DNA of 64,000 bases from Hyphomicrobiales bacterium (GTDB taxonomy: Bacteria > Pseudomonadota > Alphaproteobacteria > Rhizobiales > JACESI01). Shown in pieces: positions 1 to 9,225 of this stretch (position 1 is the first letter of the stretch; the number at the start of each line of letters is the position of its first letter). The stretch lies in contig JBDXGY010000004.1 in NCBI GenBank assembly GCA_039989895.1, forward strand, positions 250,088 through 314,087. Reading direction: 5' to 3'. A program made the position numbers and the translations under genes. The notes under the pieces were generated by a model. That model was not told the origin of the DNA. It searched no databases and worked only from the letters and a program-made list of their open reading frames with translations.

Positions 1-635
1 AACGCCCGGTGGTCGCCCTTGTTGGAGGTGCAAAAGTGTCCTCCAAAATCGACCTACTCGAAAACCTTGTATCGCGTGTTGATAGCCTCATCATTGGTGG
101 CGGCATGGCAAACACATTTCTTGCAGCGCAAGGCATCGACGTCAGCAAATCACTTTGCGAACACGATCTAGCCCCCACTGCCCTGAAAATATTAGCAGCT
201 GCCGACAAGGCAAACTGCCAAATTATTCTACCCGACGATGTGGTGGTTGCTAAAGAATTCGCGGCCAATGCTGCGAATGAGACCGTTGATGCACAAAATG
301 TTCCCGCTGACACAATGATTCTGGATGCTGGCCCCAAAGCTGTGAAGCGCGTGAATGAAGTGATTGACAGCGCTAAAACGCTTGTCTGGAATGGCCCTCT
401 TGGCGCCTTTGAGATGACACCATTTGACACGGCAACAGTAGCAGCAGCAAAACATGCCGCAAAACGCACAAAATCAGGTGACATCATGTCGGTTGCAGGC
501 GGTGGTGATACAGTTGCAGCGCTTAATCACGCAGGCGTCGCACAAGATTTTTCTTATGTATCCACCGCAGGTGGTGCCTTCCTTGAATGGCTAGAAGGCA
601 AAGCTTTGCCAGGCGTCGAGATTCTCCGCAATTAG
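1..635 (+). CDS. pgk: Phosphoglycerate kinase, C-terminal part (gene cut by window start)
   Basis: Transfers phosphate from 1,3-bisphosphoglycerate to ADP in the cytoplasm (glycolysis/gluconeogenesis). The reading frame is open from base 3 and enters with [15 protein letters not shown], a PGK hallmark in the middle of the protein. About 210 of the usual ~395 residues are visible. The nucleotide-binding C-terminal domain is intact, with WNGPLGAFE, the GGGDTVAA loop and the terminal [14 protein letters not shown]. The true start lies upstream of the window. Class II aldolase follows on the same strand after 143 bp, a common pgk-fba order in alphaproteobacteria. No frameshift is visible. Confidence 0.97.
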   Translation, partial: RPVVALVGGAKVSSKIDLLENLVSRVDSLIIGGGMANTFLAAQGIDVSKSLCEHDLAPTALKILAAADKANCQIILPDDVVVAKEFAANAANETVDAQNVPADTMILDAGPKAVKRVNEVIDSAKTLVWNGPLGAFEMTPFDTATVAAAKHAAKRTKSGDIMSVAGGGDTVAALNHAGVAQDFSYVSTAGGAFLEWLEGKALPGVEILRN

Positions 636-778
636 ATCTCCCAGCTAAATAATTACAGGCATGATTTGATAGGAATGGCACAACTGGCGTAGCCATGAAA
701 AAAATCATTTTATTCAGGACTAAAATAAAATAAGCTGATACCAAGTAATAAAAAGCCAATAAGTTATGAGGAAATTAG

Positions 779-1846
779 ATGAGCAAGATAAAACCCGGTG
801 TGGTAACAGGCGAAGAATATGTGGCACTTGTAGAGGCCTGTAAAAGTGGTGGTTATGCATTGCCTGGCGTTAATATTTCCGACGTCAACACATTGAATGC
901 AGCTTTAGAAGCCGCAGCTCAAACCAAATCAGACATAATCGTTCAAATGTCGAATGGCGGCGCTGGTTTCTTTGGTGGCCCATCCATCGGAACCATGGAA
1001 ATGAAAGTAAAAGGCGCCGTTTCTGCCGCCCGTCACGTTCATATGATGGCCGAAGATTACGGCGTGGCAGTTGTGCTCCACACAGACCATGCCAACCGCA
1101 AACTACTGCCATGGGTTGATGGCATGATGGACTATAATGAAATTGCCAAGAAGGAAACCGGCAAGCCACTATATTCATCTCATATGATTGATCTGTCAGA
1201 AGAGCCATTGGAAGATAACATCGGCACATGCGCTGAATATCTCAAGCGCATGGCGCCTTGTGACATCAGCCTCGAAATCGAACTTGGTGTAACCGGCGGC
1301 GAAGAAGACGGCGTTGGTGCTGATCTAGAAGAAGGCGCTGATAATGCTCACCTTTACACACAGCCCGAAGACGTTCTCCAAGCTTATGATGCCTTAAAAG
1401 ACATCGGACATTTCTCAGTCGCAGCCTCTTTTGGTAATGTGCACGGGGTCTATAAACCCGGCAATGTGAAACTGCGTCCCGAAATTTTGGTCAACTCGCA
1501 GAATATGGTCGCAAAAGAACGCAACACAGACTCAAGACCTCTACATCTGGTTTTCCATGGCGGCTCAGGTTCTGAGAAAGCGCAAATCGCAGAAGCGCTC
1601 ACTTATGGTGTGTTCAAAATGAACATCGATACAGATACACAATTTGCCTGCGCAAAAGGTATCGGCGATTATGTAGATGCACATCCAACCGCCTTCAAAC
1701 ATCAAATTAGCCCGGAAACCGGCGCACCACAGAAGAAATTCTATGACCCGCGCAAATGGAACCGTGACATTCAAAAAAGCATGGTCACTCGCCTAGAGGA
1801 AGCTTTCCATGACCTGCAAAGCCATGGTAGATCAATCTGCAATTGA
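779..1846 (+). CDS. fba: Class II fructose-bisphosphate aldolase
   Basis: Zn-dependent cleavage or formation of fructose-1,6-bisphosphate in glycolysis/gluconeogenesis. The 355-residue length matches the long (E. coli FbaA-like) class II type. Visible motifs are HTDHA near residues 101-105 (catalytic Asp and zinc His), YSSHMIDLSEE, SFGNVHG with another zinc His, and the phosphate-binding FHGGSGS. ATG at 779 follows a purine-rich AGGAAA. It lies downstream of pgk and upstream of a ThiE-like gene on the same strand. A strong hairpin separates it from the latter. Confidence 0.96.
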   Translation: MSKIKPGVVTGEEYVALVEACKSGGYALPGVNISDVNTLNAALEAAAQTKSDIIVQMSNGGAGFFGGPSIGTMEMKVKGAVSAARHVHMMAEDYGVAVVLHTDHANRKLLPWVDGMMDYNEIAKKETGKPLYSSHMIDLSEEPLEDNIGTCAEYLKRMAPCDISLEIELGVTGGEEDGVGADLEEGADNAHLYTQPEDVLQAYDALKDIGHFSVAASFGNVHGVYKPGNVKLRPEILVNSQNMVAKERNTDSRPLHLVFHGGSGSEKAQIAEALTYGVFKMNIDTDTQFACAKGIGDYVDAHPTAFKHQISPETGAPQKKFYDPRKWNRDIQKSMVTRLEEAFHDLQSHGRSICN

Positions 1847-1858
1847 GTGCGATTAAGA

Positions 1859-1892
1859 GCTTATCCCTGATAACTAAATCTCAGGGATAGGC
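1859..1892 (+). other. Perfect hairpin between fba and the ThiE-like gene
   Basis: TATCCCTGA (1862-1870) pairs exactly with TCAGGGATA (1881-1889). The stem extends outward by three more pairs (one G-T), giving about 12 bp with a 10-nt loop. No T-run follows, so it is not a canonical intrinsic terminator. A 3'-end stabiliser or partial attenuator for the abundant fba message is possible. Confidence 0.5.
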
Positions 1893-1916
1893 CCGCAAGA
1901 CAAAAGCAGAGAACGT

Positions 1917-2588
1917 TTGGCAAAATCATCCCCAGAACCAGAAATATACCGCACGCGGGTGTTTTTAATCACACCTGCGGATTATGAACCTGTCTCATTT
2001 GCCCCCCTTCTCGACACGGTGCTCAGTGCAGGGGATGTGGCATCACTTCTCATTTTACCACCAACCAGCGGCAACTATCAGCTAGCTGCAGAACACCTAG
2101 TCCCCATTGCACAAAAACACGATGTGGCAGTGCTTTTGCACAATGACAGCCAACTGATGGGGCGAACCAATGCAGATGGTCTACATCTAGATGGCTCGCT
2201 TGATGAGATCGTTGCAACAGTCAAAGCACATGCAGGCCGCAACATCATGGGCGTTGCCAATATCAAAAATCGTCATGAGGCGATGGTTCTTGGTGAAGGC
2301 CCCGTTGATTATCTCTTCTTCGGCCGTCTTGATGGTGACAACGGTCCTGACATTTTTCCCAAAGCATTCAAACTAGCTGAATGGTGGGCTGCGGTCATGT
2401 CTGTGCCGGCTGTTGTGATGGGCGGTAACGCACTTGATAGCGTTACACAAGCGGGCAATGCCGGCATTGATTTTCTTGCTTTGCGCGATATCATATGGAA
2501 GTCTTCTACCCCTTCAAAAACCCTAAGTGAAGTGGATAAACTGCTTGATCAGGCCTTTGAAAACCGTAAATCACAATATGGTAGCTAA
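1917..2588 (+). CDS. Thiamine phosphate synthase-like (ThiE/TenI-family) protein
   Basis: Predicted TIM-barrel protein of the thiamine-phosphate synthase family, 223 residues. Seen: a first strand VFLITPADY, the phosphate/pyrimidine-binding-like ADGLHLDGS, and later strands IMGVANI, YLFFGRLD and VPAVVMGGNA. These match the ThiE fold, but several canonical ThiE residues look altered, so true synthase activity is uncertain. The start is TTG with purine-rich AGAGAA upstream; I see no in-frame ATG that would suit better. The 3' end overlaps the start of the Sel1-repeat gene by 11 bp, suggesting co-transcription. No other thiamine gene is nearby, which also argues for caution. Confidence 0.7.
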   Translation: MAKSSPEPEIYRTRVFLITPADYEPVSFAPLLDTVLSAGDVASLLILPPTSGNYQLAAEHLVPIAQKHDVAVLLHNDSQLMGRTNADGLHLDGSLDEIVATVKAHAGRNIMGVANIKNRHEAMVLGEGPVDYLFFGRLDGDNGPDIFPKAFKLAEWWAAVMSVPAVVMGGNALDSVTQAGNAGIDFLALRDIIWKSSTPSKTLSEVDKLLDQAFENRKSQYGS

Positions 2589-3609
2589 CTCTGTCAAAAA
2601 AATAATTTTCATGGTTTTGGCTTGTTCAACGCTCGCATTCAATGCAGCCGTCGCACAAGATGCCGCAACCAGTGCTGATAAAAAACCAATCGTCACGCCA
2701 ACAATTGAGCCAGCAACTGACACTGAAAAAAAACGCCTCGAAGAAACACGCAAGGCCATATCAAAAGCAGATGAGAACGCAGATATCGCTTATGGCTTTT
2801 ACCAACGTGGGCTTTATCTATCAGCTCTAGACGCCGCAATCGATCTGGCGGAAAAAAATGACGCTGCAGCGCAAACGCTTCTAGGCGAACTTTATCGCGG
2901 CGGCCTTGGCGTGAGTCAAAATCTGGAAACCGCTTTATCATGGTATACTTTGGGCGCTGAGAACGGCAATCGCGAAGCGGCCTTCCAATTAGGCTTTATG
3001 TATCTCGACGGCATTGGCACGGAAAAAGACAGCGCCAAAGCCGCCAAATATTTCATGATTGCCGCAGACAAGGGCCACGTTCTAGGTCTTTATAATGTTG
3101 GTTTAATGCATCTTTCAGGTGATACGCTTGAAAGGAATTTTGACAAAGCAGCCCCCCTCTTATTGCAAGCAGCAAAAGAGGGTAATCACGATGCTCAATT
3201 CGCCATTGCCGAGCTATACCGCCAAGGTAAAGGCGTTTCGAAAGATGAAATTCTGGCCACACTCTATTACGGAAAAGCTGCGCGTGGTGGCCATGACACG
3301 GCTCAGCTTGAATATGCAAGCCGCCTTCTCACAGGTAACGGCATCGGTAAAAATGAAGATGATGCCGCTTTATGGTATGTAGGCACGGCGCATAGGGGTA
3401 ATGCTATTGCCCAAAATCGGCTTGCACATCTGTATCGTGAAGGAAAAGGTGTGCCCCGCGATCCGGTTAATGCAGCAAGCTGGCATTTAATTTCTAAAAA
3501 ACAAGGTTTCGAGGACGCTAAACTCGATAGTTTTGTGCAAGAATTGGACGCAGAAGCGCTTGAAATGGCTAAACGTAAAGCGCGTGATTGGAAGCCTTCA
3601 CTGAATTAA
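2578..3609 (+). CDS. Secreted Sel1/TPR-like repeat protein
   Basis: Starts at the ATG at 2578, which gives a clean signal peptide (KKIIFMVLACSTLAFNAAVAQ). The longer in-frame extension back to 2527 lies inside the upstream gene. The mature part carries about six Sel1-type alpha-helical repeats with the signature A...LG.LY..G.GV..D...A..WY..AA..G (for example LLGELYRGGLGVSQN and FQLGFMYLDGIGTEKD). Sel1 proteins act as periplasmic or outer-membrane protein-interaction scaffolds in envelope processes. The partner cannot be told from sequence. It overlaps the ThiE-like gene by 11 bp. Confidence 0.85.
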   Translation: MVANSVKKIIFMVLACSTLAFNAAVAQDAATSADKKPIVTPTIEPATDTEKKRLEETRKAISKADENADIAYGFYQRGLYLSALDAAIDLAEKNDAAAQTLLGELYRGGLGVSQNLETALSWYTLGAENGNREAAFQLGFMYLDGIGTEKDSAKAAKYFMIAADKGHVLGLYNVGLMHLSGDTLERNFDKAAPLLLQAAKEGNHDAQFAIAELYRQGKGVSKDEILATLYYGKAARGGHDTAQLEYASRLLTGNGIGKNEDDAALWYVGTAHRGNAIAQNRLAHLYREGKGVPRDPVNAASWHLISKKQGFEDAKLDSFVQELDAEALEMAKRKARDWKPSLN

Positions 3610-3699
3610 TATCGCTGCCCCTCAAAACGTCTATGGGCTTGCATAAAAGTGCCAATAATGGTTCAAGCGCAAAAGCGCTTATTCTTCAGGTATAAAATC

Positions 3700-4263
3700 A
3701 TGAAAATCAACGGCAACGAAATTCGCCCCGGCAATGTTATTCAACATCAAGACACCATCTGGGTTGCAGTGAAAACACAACACGTAAAACCCGGCAAGGG
3801 TGGCGCATTTGCACAAATCGAGATGAAAAATCTGATCGATGGCCGCAAGCTAAATGAACGCTTCCGCGCAACCGAAACCGTTGAGCGTATCCGCCTTGAA
3901 CAAAACGATTACCAGTTTTTATATGAACAAGGCGATGCGCTGGTTTTTATGGACACAACAAGTTATGAACAGCTTGAATTGCAAAAAGAATTCATTGGCG
4001 AACGCGCAGCCTTCCTGCAAGACGGCATGGAAGTAACGGTCGAAAGCCATGAGGGCCGCCCTATCGGCATTCAATTACCTGATCAAGTAACGCTGGAAAT
4101 AACAGACACTGAACCTCATATCAAAGGCCAAACTGTTTCTTCATCTTATAAGCCTGCCCTGCTTGAAAACGGCGTGCGCACAAATGTGCCGCCTTTTGTC
4201 GGGGTCGGTGACAAAATTATCGTCGATACCAATGAAATTACTTATGTGAAGCGTGCCGAATAA
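3700..4263 (+). CDS. efp: Translation elongation factor P
   Basis: Cytoplasmic factor that rescues ribosomes stalled at polyproline stretches. The start at 3700 gives the canonical [13 protein letters not shown]; an in-frame extension from 3649 looks spurious. The protein is 187 residues with the usual KOW-like, central and C-terminal OB domains (final block [23 protein letters not shown]). The loop residue that is modified in many bacteria is Lys33 in HVKPGKGG. No epmA/epmB modification gene is seen in this window. Confidence 0.96.
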   Translation: MKINGNEIRPGNVIQHQDTIWVAVKTQHVKPGKGGAFAQIEMKNLIDGRKLNERFRATETVERIRLEQNDYQFLYEQGDALVFMDTTSYEQLELQKEFIGERAAFLQDGMEVTVESHEGRPIGIQLPDQVTLEITDTEPHIKGQTVSSSYKPALLENGVRTNVPPFVGVGDKIIVDTNEITYVKRAE

Positions 4264-4308
4264 GATATTAGTTCCGCAGTTCCGCTTTTTCACGAAAGGC
4301 TACTCCTT

Positions 4309-5109
4309 ATGGCGCAACTCTCCGCGCTCTTGAATGTCATGGTTCAGGCCTCTTTGAAGGCCGGTCGCAAGTTAAAACGTGACTTCGGCGAAGTTGAAAA
4401 CCTGCAGGTCTCCGTCAAAGGACCAGCCGATTTTGTTTCGTCTGCCGACAAAGAAGCAGAAAAAACACTGCACGAAGAACTTAAAAAAGCACGCCCAAAA
4501 TGGGGTTTTCTGTTTGAAGAAGGTGGCGAGATTGAAGGCTATGACAAACAGCACCGCTGGATCATAGACCCTCTAGATGGCACAACAAATTTTTTACATG
4601 GCATCCCAAACTTTGCCATCTCCATTGCCGCTGAAAGTCAGGGTATCCTTCAAGCAGCTGTTGTTTATAACCCTATAACAGAAGAACTTTTTACAGCCGA
4701 ACGCGGCCAAGGTGCTTATCTCAATGACCGCCGCTTACGCGTTGCAGGCCGCCGCAATCTTTCAAGCTGTGTGATCGCAACCGGCATTCCACATATTGGT
4801 CGTCCTGAACATGGTAAGTTTTTACTCGAATTAGCGCATCTCATGGGAGAAACTGCTGGCATACGCAGCATGGGTGCTGCCTCTCTTGATCTTGCCTATA
4901 TCGCCGCTGGCCGCTTCGATGCATTTTGTCAGCGCGGACTAGGCCAGTGGGATATGGCAGCCGGCATGTTGCTCATCGCAGAAGCAGGAGGATATGTCAG
5001 TGATGTGGATGGCGGCAATAAAATCTTCGAAACAGGTAGCATTCTAGCCGGTAATGAGAGTATTCAAAAGAAACTGATAAGTGCTTTGAAAAAAGCAAAA
5101 ACAAAATAA
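4309..5109 (+). CDS. suhB: Inositol monophosphatase family protein (SuhB-like)
   Basis: Mg-dependent phosphatase of the IMPase/SuhB family, 266 residues. Metal and substrate motifs are FEEGGE around residues 69-74, IDPLDGTTNFLHG around 86-98 (Asp87, Asp90), and WDMAAGMLLIAEAGG toward the C-terminus. Known members hydrolyse myo-inositol-1-phosphate and some also bind the transcription/antitermination machinery; which applies here cannot be told. It lies downstream of efp and upstream of the MotA/OmpA-like pair on the same strand, a neighbourhood I recognise from Rhizobiales. Confidence 0.92.
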   Translation: MAQLSALLNVMVQASLKAGRKLKRDFGEVENLQVSVKGPADFVSSADKEAEKTLHEELKKARPKWGFLFEEGGEIEGYDKQHRWIIDPLDGTTNFLHGIPNFAISIAAESQGILQAAVVYNPITEELFTAERGQGAYLNDRRLRVAGRRNLSSCVIATGIPHIGRPEHGKFLLELAHLMGETAGIRSMGAASLDLAYIAAGRFDAFCQRGLGQWDMAAGMLLIAEAGGYVSDVDGGNKIFETGSILAGNESIQKKLISALKKAKTK

Positions 5110-5283
5110 TTATGTTTCAAAATCGGTAAAAATCACTCCATCGCCATTATCTAACCAAAAACTCGCGTTTCTTACATGTTAAAATCGCGAAGAAATAGTG
5201 ACAACTGCCCCTCAAATATGCGGTACTTGAGGTAATGTAAGTAGCACCTTAGCGAAAACGCCGGCAGGGGAGAGCCAAAGACG

Positions 5284-6273
5284 ATGGCAAGTGACTATGA
5301 TCCATACAATATAGAACGTCCAAATAGCTATTTGATTATAATGGTTATTTTTCTGATTATCGTAGCCTTTGTTGCTTTGATACTCTATCGCGAGATTATC
5401 ACCGCTTATAATGCGAACGTTGGCTTAAACACAATTATCGGGCTGACATTACTGTTTGGCATCATTTTATCCTTTGCCCAAATCGTTCGCCTTTATCCTG
5501 AAATCACTTGGGTTAACACATATCGTATTGATCGCGCTGCCATAGCAGTGCAACGAGGACCTAGATTGTTGGCACCTATGGCAACGCTTTTTGGTGATCA
5601 GTCAAATCAATCGAATATTTCCACACAGACCATGCGCTCTATACTGGATTCCATTGGACAACGTCTGGACGAAGGCCGTGATACATCCCGCTATCTAATT
5701 GGCCTGTTGGTTTTTCTGGGCCTTCTAGGCACCTTTTGGGGCCTACTTCAAACGGTGGGCGCGGTCGGTGCAACAATACAATCGCTTGATGTGACCTCCG
5801 GCGACTCATCGCTTATATTTGAAGACTTAAAAACAGGCCTTGAAGCCCCTCTATCGGGTATGGGCACTGCATTCTCATCATCTCTATTCGGTCTTTCAGG
5901 ATCGCTGGTACTCGGTTTTCTAGACTTGCAATCCGGTCATGCTCAAAACCGCTTTTACAACAACTTGGAAGATTGGCTTTCAACCTTCACAGATGTTCAA
6001 ACCGATACGGATGATGGGAGCAGCACACCTGCAACGCAGCAACTTACACCGGCCATGGACCGTTTGACGCGCATCCTCGCTGCAGGCAACCGCTCGCAAG
6101 AGGATGCCCAAAACCAAAACACCGAAGCAACATCTAATCTGGCGGAAGGCATCCAAGGCCTTGTTCAAAATATGCGATCAGAACAACAGTTGGTCCGCAA
6201 TTGGATGGAAGCGCAAAGCGAACAGCAAAGCAAGATCAAAGACCTGCTCGAGCACCTCAACAAAAAGCCATAG
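5284..6273 (+). CDS. MotA/TolQ/ExbB-type proton-channel membrane protein
   Basis: A 329-residue inner-membrane protein with predicted membrane segments near residues 17-35, 48-68, 140-165 and 188-215. The region LIGLLVFLGLLGTFWGLL followed by GLEAPLSGMGTAFSSSLFGL is the MotA/TolQ/ExbB channel signature. Its partner OmpA-like protein starts 12 bp downstream, so the two probably form one stator-like, proton-driven envelope complex. No flagellar gene is adjacent, and the ~110-residue C-terminal tail is hydrophilic and Gln-rich. A role in envelope maintenance rather than motility is therefore more likely. Confidence 0.85.
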   Translation: MASDYDPYNIERPNSYLIIMVIFLIIVAFVALILYREIITAYNANVGLNTIIGLTLLFGIILSFAQIVRLYPEITWVNTYRIDRAAIAVQRGPRLLAPMATLFGDQSNQSNISTQTMRSILDSIGQRLDEGRDTSRYLIGLLVFLGLLGTFWGLLQTVGAVGATIQSLDVTSGDSSLIFEDLKTGLEAPLSGMGTAFSSSLFGLSGSLVLGFLDLQSGHAQNRFYNNLEDWLSTFTDVQTDTDDGSSTPATQQLTPAMDRLTRILAAGNRSQEDAQNQNTEATSNLAEGIQGLVQNMRSEQQLVRNWMEAQSEQQSKIKDLLEHLNKKP

Positions 6274-6285
6274 GATCATATTAGC

Positions 6286-7317
6286 ATGGCGCTTGGACGA
6301 TACAGACGCACAGAACAACGGGCTGACTATTGGCCAGGCTTCGTTGATGCCATGGCAACCCTGTTGCTCGTCATGATCTTTTTGTTGTCTGTTTTCATGT
6401 TGGCGCAATTCTTTCTCAGCCAAGAAATCAGCGGCAAAGACACAGTTTTAAATCGGCTCAACAATCAAATCGCTGAATTGACCGAACTTTTGGCTTTAGA
6501 ACGCTCCAGCGCTGCAAATTTAAACGATACGGTGGTCGACTTGCGCGCAGGCTTAACAAGCCTTGAGGCCGACAACCAACGCCTTGAAGCGCTTCTTTCA
6601 ACCGGCAGCGGCAATCAGGTCACAGCGGAAGACCGCATCAATAAACTCAATGAAACATTAGACTCCGAAAAAGCCGTCTCAGCCCGTGCCCTTAGCCAAG
6701 TTGAGCTTTTAAACAAACAAATATCGGCCCTTCGTCGTCAAATCGCAGCACTGGAAGATGCGCTTGATGCCTCAGAAAACCGCGATCGTGAAAGCCAAAC
6801 GAAAATTGCAGATCTTGGCAAACGGCTGAATGTCGCCTTAGCGCAAAAGGTGCAAGAATTATCACGCTTCCGTTCTGATTTCTTTGGACGTCTGCGCGAA
6901 ATATTGAGCCAGCGCTCCGATATCCGAGTGGTCGGCGACCGCTTTGTTTTCCAATCAGAAGTTCTCTTTGGCTCCGGCTCCGACCAAATCGGTGCCTTGG
7001 GCGAAACAGAACTCGATAAACTCGCAAGCGCTATTATTGAGCTTGAGGGTGAAATTCCATCAGAAATTAACTGGGTGCTGCGAATTGACGGCCACACCGA
7101 CAATATCCCTCTTACCGGCGTTGGTCGCCTGCGCGATAACTGGGATCTATCTGCCGCTCGCGCCATTTCCGTGGTCCAATATCTCGCCTCAAAAGGGGTA
7201 TCACCAGAGCGACTGGTGGCCGCAGGTTTTGGCGAATTTCAGCCCTTGGATACAGCCGACACCGATGACGCAAGAAACCGCAACCGCCGCATCGAGTTGA
7301 AGCTAACCGAGAGATAA
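6286..7317 (+). CDS. OmpA/MotB-like peptidoglycan-binding stator partner
   Basis: A 343-residue protein with one N-terminal membrane helix (about residues 22-42). The helix contains GFVDAMATLLLV, where the Asp occupies the position of the MotB/TolR proton-carrying residue. A long heptad-rich coiled coil covers about 50-190. The C-terminal OmpA domain (about 215-343) has IDGHTDNIPL, WDLSAARAISVVQYL and the terminal NRNRRIELKL. Together with the upstream channel protein it forms a predicted cell-wall-anchored proton-driven complex. The short spacing implies an operon. Confidence 0.88.
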   Translation: MALGRYRRTEQRADYWPGFVDAMATLLLVMIFLLSVFMLAQFFLSQEISGKDTVLNRLNNQIAELTELLALERSSAANLNDTVVDLRAGLTSLEADNQRLEALLSTGSGNQVTAEDRINKLNETLDSEKAVSARALSQVELLNKQISALRRQIAALEDALDASENRDRESQTKIADLGKRLNVALAQKVQELSRFRSDFFGRLREILSQRSDIRVVGDRFVFQSEVLFGSGSDQIGALGETELDKLASAIIELEGEIPSEINWVLRIDGHTDNIPLTGVGRLRDNWDLSAARAISVVQYLASKGVSPERLVAAGFGEFQPLDTADTDDARNRNRRIELKLTER

Positions 7318-7802
7318 GCAGCGAAAGCCGCCTCGTCTTCATTGGCCGCAATCTGAACGAGATCATACTAAAAGAAAGCTTCACCGCCTGCACGCAGTGA
7401 GGTGGGGGGAATAATTTAGCTTCGAATTCACATTAGTTATTGATGCTTCTTACGGTCCATTGCTGCCGTTTGGACTTAAATCAGTTGTTGCCGTGGGGCT
7501 TCCTAAAAACTGCCATTCGTTTTCCTGAATACGTAGCTGCACCAAACTTTGACAGTGCGGGCGTAACTGCCATTCAAAGTTGATTTATGAAACGAGTTAG
7601 GCCAAGTTTTGCCATAAGCAGTTATTAGTTGAGAATATATTTCATGTCTTTACCAAACCTGTGATGGTTTTAGGCATGCCGATCAAACGCGCTACAATTT
7701 AATGTTGAAATATCAACCAATCGGTTATTTTAAATATGCGGACCAACATTGTATAAGTATTTTTAAATTACAATTTTCGCTCAATAAGGCATTTCTATCC
7801 TA
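7318..7802. other. 485-bp intergenic stretch without a recognisable gene
   Basis: No ORF with coding character was found on either strand. The stretch is AT-rich toward the 3' end and contains the word AACTGCCATTC twice (7507-7517 and 7568-7578). It may be decayed sequence marking the border of an accessory patch that includes the following unknown gene. Confidence 0.5.
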
Positions 7803-8546
7803 ATGAACAACCGCAAATTTTCGATAGATGAAATTGTCATAAAGGCAATTAAGAACACCTTTCCTGATATGACTGTACCAGACGAAAACAACTTCATTTC
7901 AAAGGGCAAACAATACAAAGCCCCAGATCATTCTTGCTGGAGTGGAAAAATTTTAATTGAAAGGAAATCTCTCAATCCAAAAACCGATACTCGGATTGGA
8001 GAAAAAGTTTTAAAAATTGCGGAAAAACAAGGGAAGGAATTTGTCGCTTTTGGCCAGTTTAATGTTCGCAAGATTGTTCAACAGCTGCCCGATCCCGCAC
8101 AAGCAAACCGTGAGTTGACCGACTACGGTCACCGTAGATTGGAAGAAAGGTTAAGGGAAACTGACAAAAAATTCGAGGATTATGCCAAACATCAAATTGA
8201 ACCGCAGTCCATCAACATCCTCATTGTATCTGATCATTCAGAGATTGAGGGCAATACAGATTCGACTGAATATTATATTGGTCGACGAATGGGCGGCTTG
8301 CAGAAAAGCGACGAAATTGCACCAAATGTACACGCCGTTTTTTATATCAAACATCCTAACTATGTCTGGGATAGGAAAGACAGTTATTGGTTTTTAAGCT
8401 TGTCTCGGGAAAGTTTAGGTAGTCATATGAATGAATTAATTGATAGCCTTGCTAATAACATTCACGATCAAATCAAGACCTTCCCAAATTTTTGGCCTGA
8501 AAATCTTGTTTTTACCAAAGGGAAATTACGACACCGTCTTATTTAG
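7803..8546 (+). CDS. Unrecognised protein with a possible PD-(D/E)XK nuclease-like motif
   Basis: A 247-residue soluble protein with no signal peptide or membrane segment. I do not recognise a family. Residues about 42-55 read D-x10-E-R-K (Asp42, Glu53, Lys55) followed by S, the spacing typical of PD-(D/E)XK phosphodiesterase cores. The preceding helix-rich N-terminus and later strands (INILIVSD, VHAVFYI, WFLSLS) would fit an alpha/beta core. Codon use is more AT-rich than in neighbouring housekeeping genes, and it is flanked by 485 bp and 231 bp of apparently non-coding DNA. It may have been acquired horizontally. It could be the remnant of a restriction or defence module, but no partner is present. 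Confidence 0.6.
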   Translation: MNNRKFSIDEIVIKAIKNTFPDMTVPDENNFISKGKQYKAPDHSCWSGKILIERKSLNPKTDTRIGEKVLKIAEKQGKEFVAFGQFNVRKIVQQLPDPAQANRELTDYGHRRLEERLRETDKKFEDYAKHQIEPQSINILIVSDHSEIEGNTDSTEYYIGRRMGGLQKSDEIAPNVHAVFYIKHPNYVWDRKDSYWFLSLSRESLGSHMNELIDSLANNIHDQIKTFPNFWPENLVFTKGKLRHRLI

Positions 8547-8777
8547 AATTTACGCGCAAGTGACCTTTGGGCTTTGATGTCTGACGTCAGCGCCTATGGG
8601 CTCAAAGCAGAAATTGTAGGCACCTTGCAGACGAGAACTTTGAATGTCAGCTTGGGAACATTACAATGTAAACTTGTGCACTGCCGCCAATGTCCGCAAT
8701 CCACCCTTAAAAGACATTGAAGTAAATTTCATTGGGCAGTTTCGTCCCCTTAGCTGAAGTTCAGCGCCTGCCCCACC
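8547..8777. other. Non-coding stretch between the unknown gene and a small secreted protein gene
   Basis: Neither strand shows a plausible coding frame or clear terminator. The two flanking genes converge here. Confidence 0.4.
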
Positions 8778-9179
8778 CTACTCGCAAATATTCTCTTTGA
8801 TAAAGCAGTTTGTGCCGATGCAGCCTTTCCAGCCTTCGGCTTTGATTGATTGCGATTTTTCATTGAATTCACCGTCAATAATCTTCACTGACTTAATTTT
8901 ATCAAATCTGAAAATCCGTTTGGAGGCGTAGTCTCGGCCCTTTGTGCAGCCACGACTTTGCCAGCCATGCATGTATAATTTGCCGTTATGGCCGACGGCG
9001 ACTTGGTGCACATCGACAAGGCGGGGGAGACATCCTTTGCTGGCGTCTTTGTCATAGACAATCTCGGCAACTTGATTGGTTTTTGCCGCCTCACAGAGCG
9101 GGGCTTTATGTGTCGATTGGGCTTGCGCCGATGTCGACAAACTTAAAACCAATGCAATCCCGATATATCTTGCTTTCAT
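8778..9179 (-). CDS. Small secreted protein of unknown function
   Basis: The start at 9179 (ATG) is preceded on the minus strand by GAGGAG with a 7-nt spacer and yields a classical signal peptide, KARYIGIALVLSLSTSAQAQ. A five-codon longer version would spoil it. The mature part (~112 residues) has six Cys (PLCEA, KGCLP, RGCTKG, KGCIGTNCFIKENIC), consistent with a disulfide-bonded periplasmic protein. I do not recognise the family. It is convergent with the unknown gene upstream and separated from the sit genes by 46 bp on the same strand, so it may be read through from them. Confidence 0.7.
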   Translation of the reverse strand: MKARYIGIALVLSLSTSAQAQSTHKAPLCEAAKTNQVAEIVYDKDASKGCLPRLVDVHQVAVGHNGKLYMHGWQSRGCTKGRDYASKRIFRFDKIKSVKIIDGEFNEKSQSIKAEGWKGCIGTNCFIKENICE

Positions 9180-9225
9180 GACGCAGCTCCTCAAATGATC
9201 TCTAGCCGCTTAATCTCAGCCACAT

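Noticed and set aside
636..778. Terminator after pgk (ATGGC...GCCAT near 674-696)
   Set aside because: Only a 5-bp stem with a long loop and no T-run.
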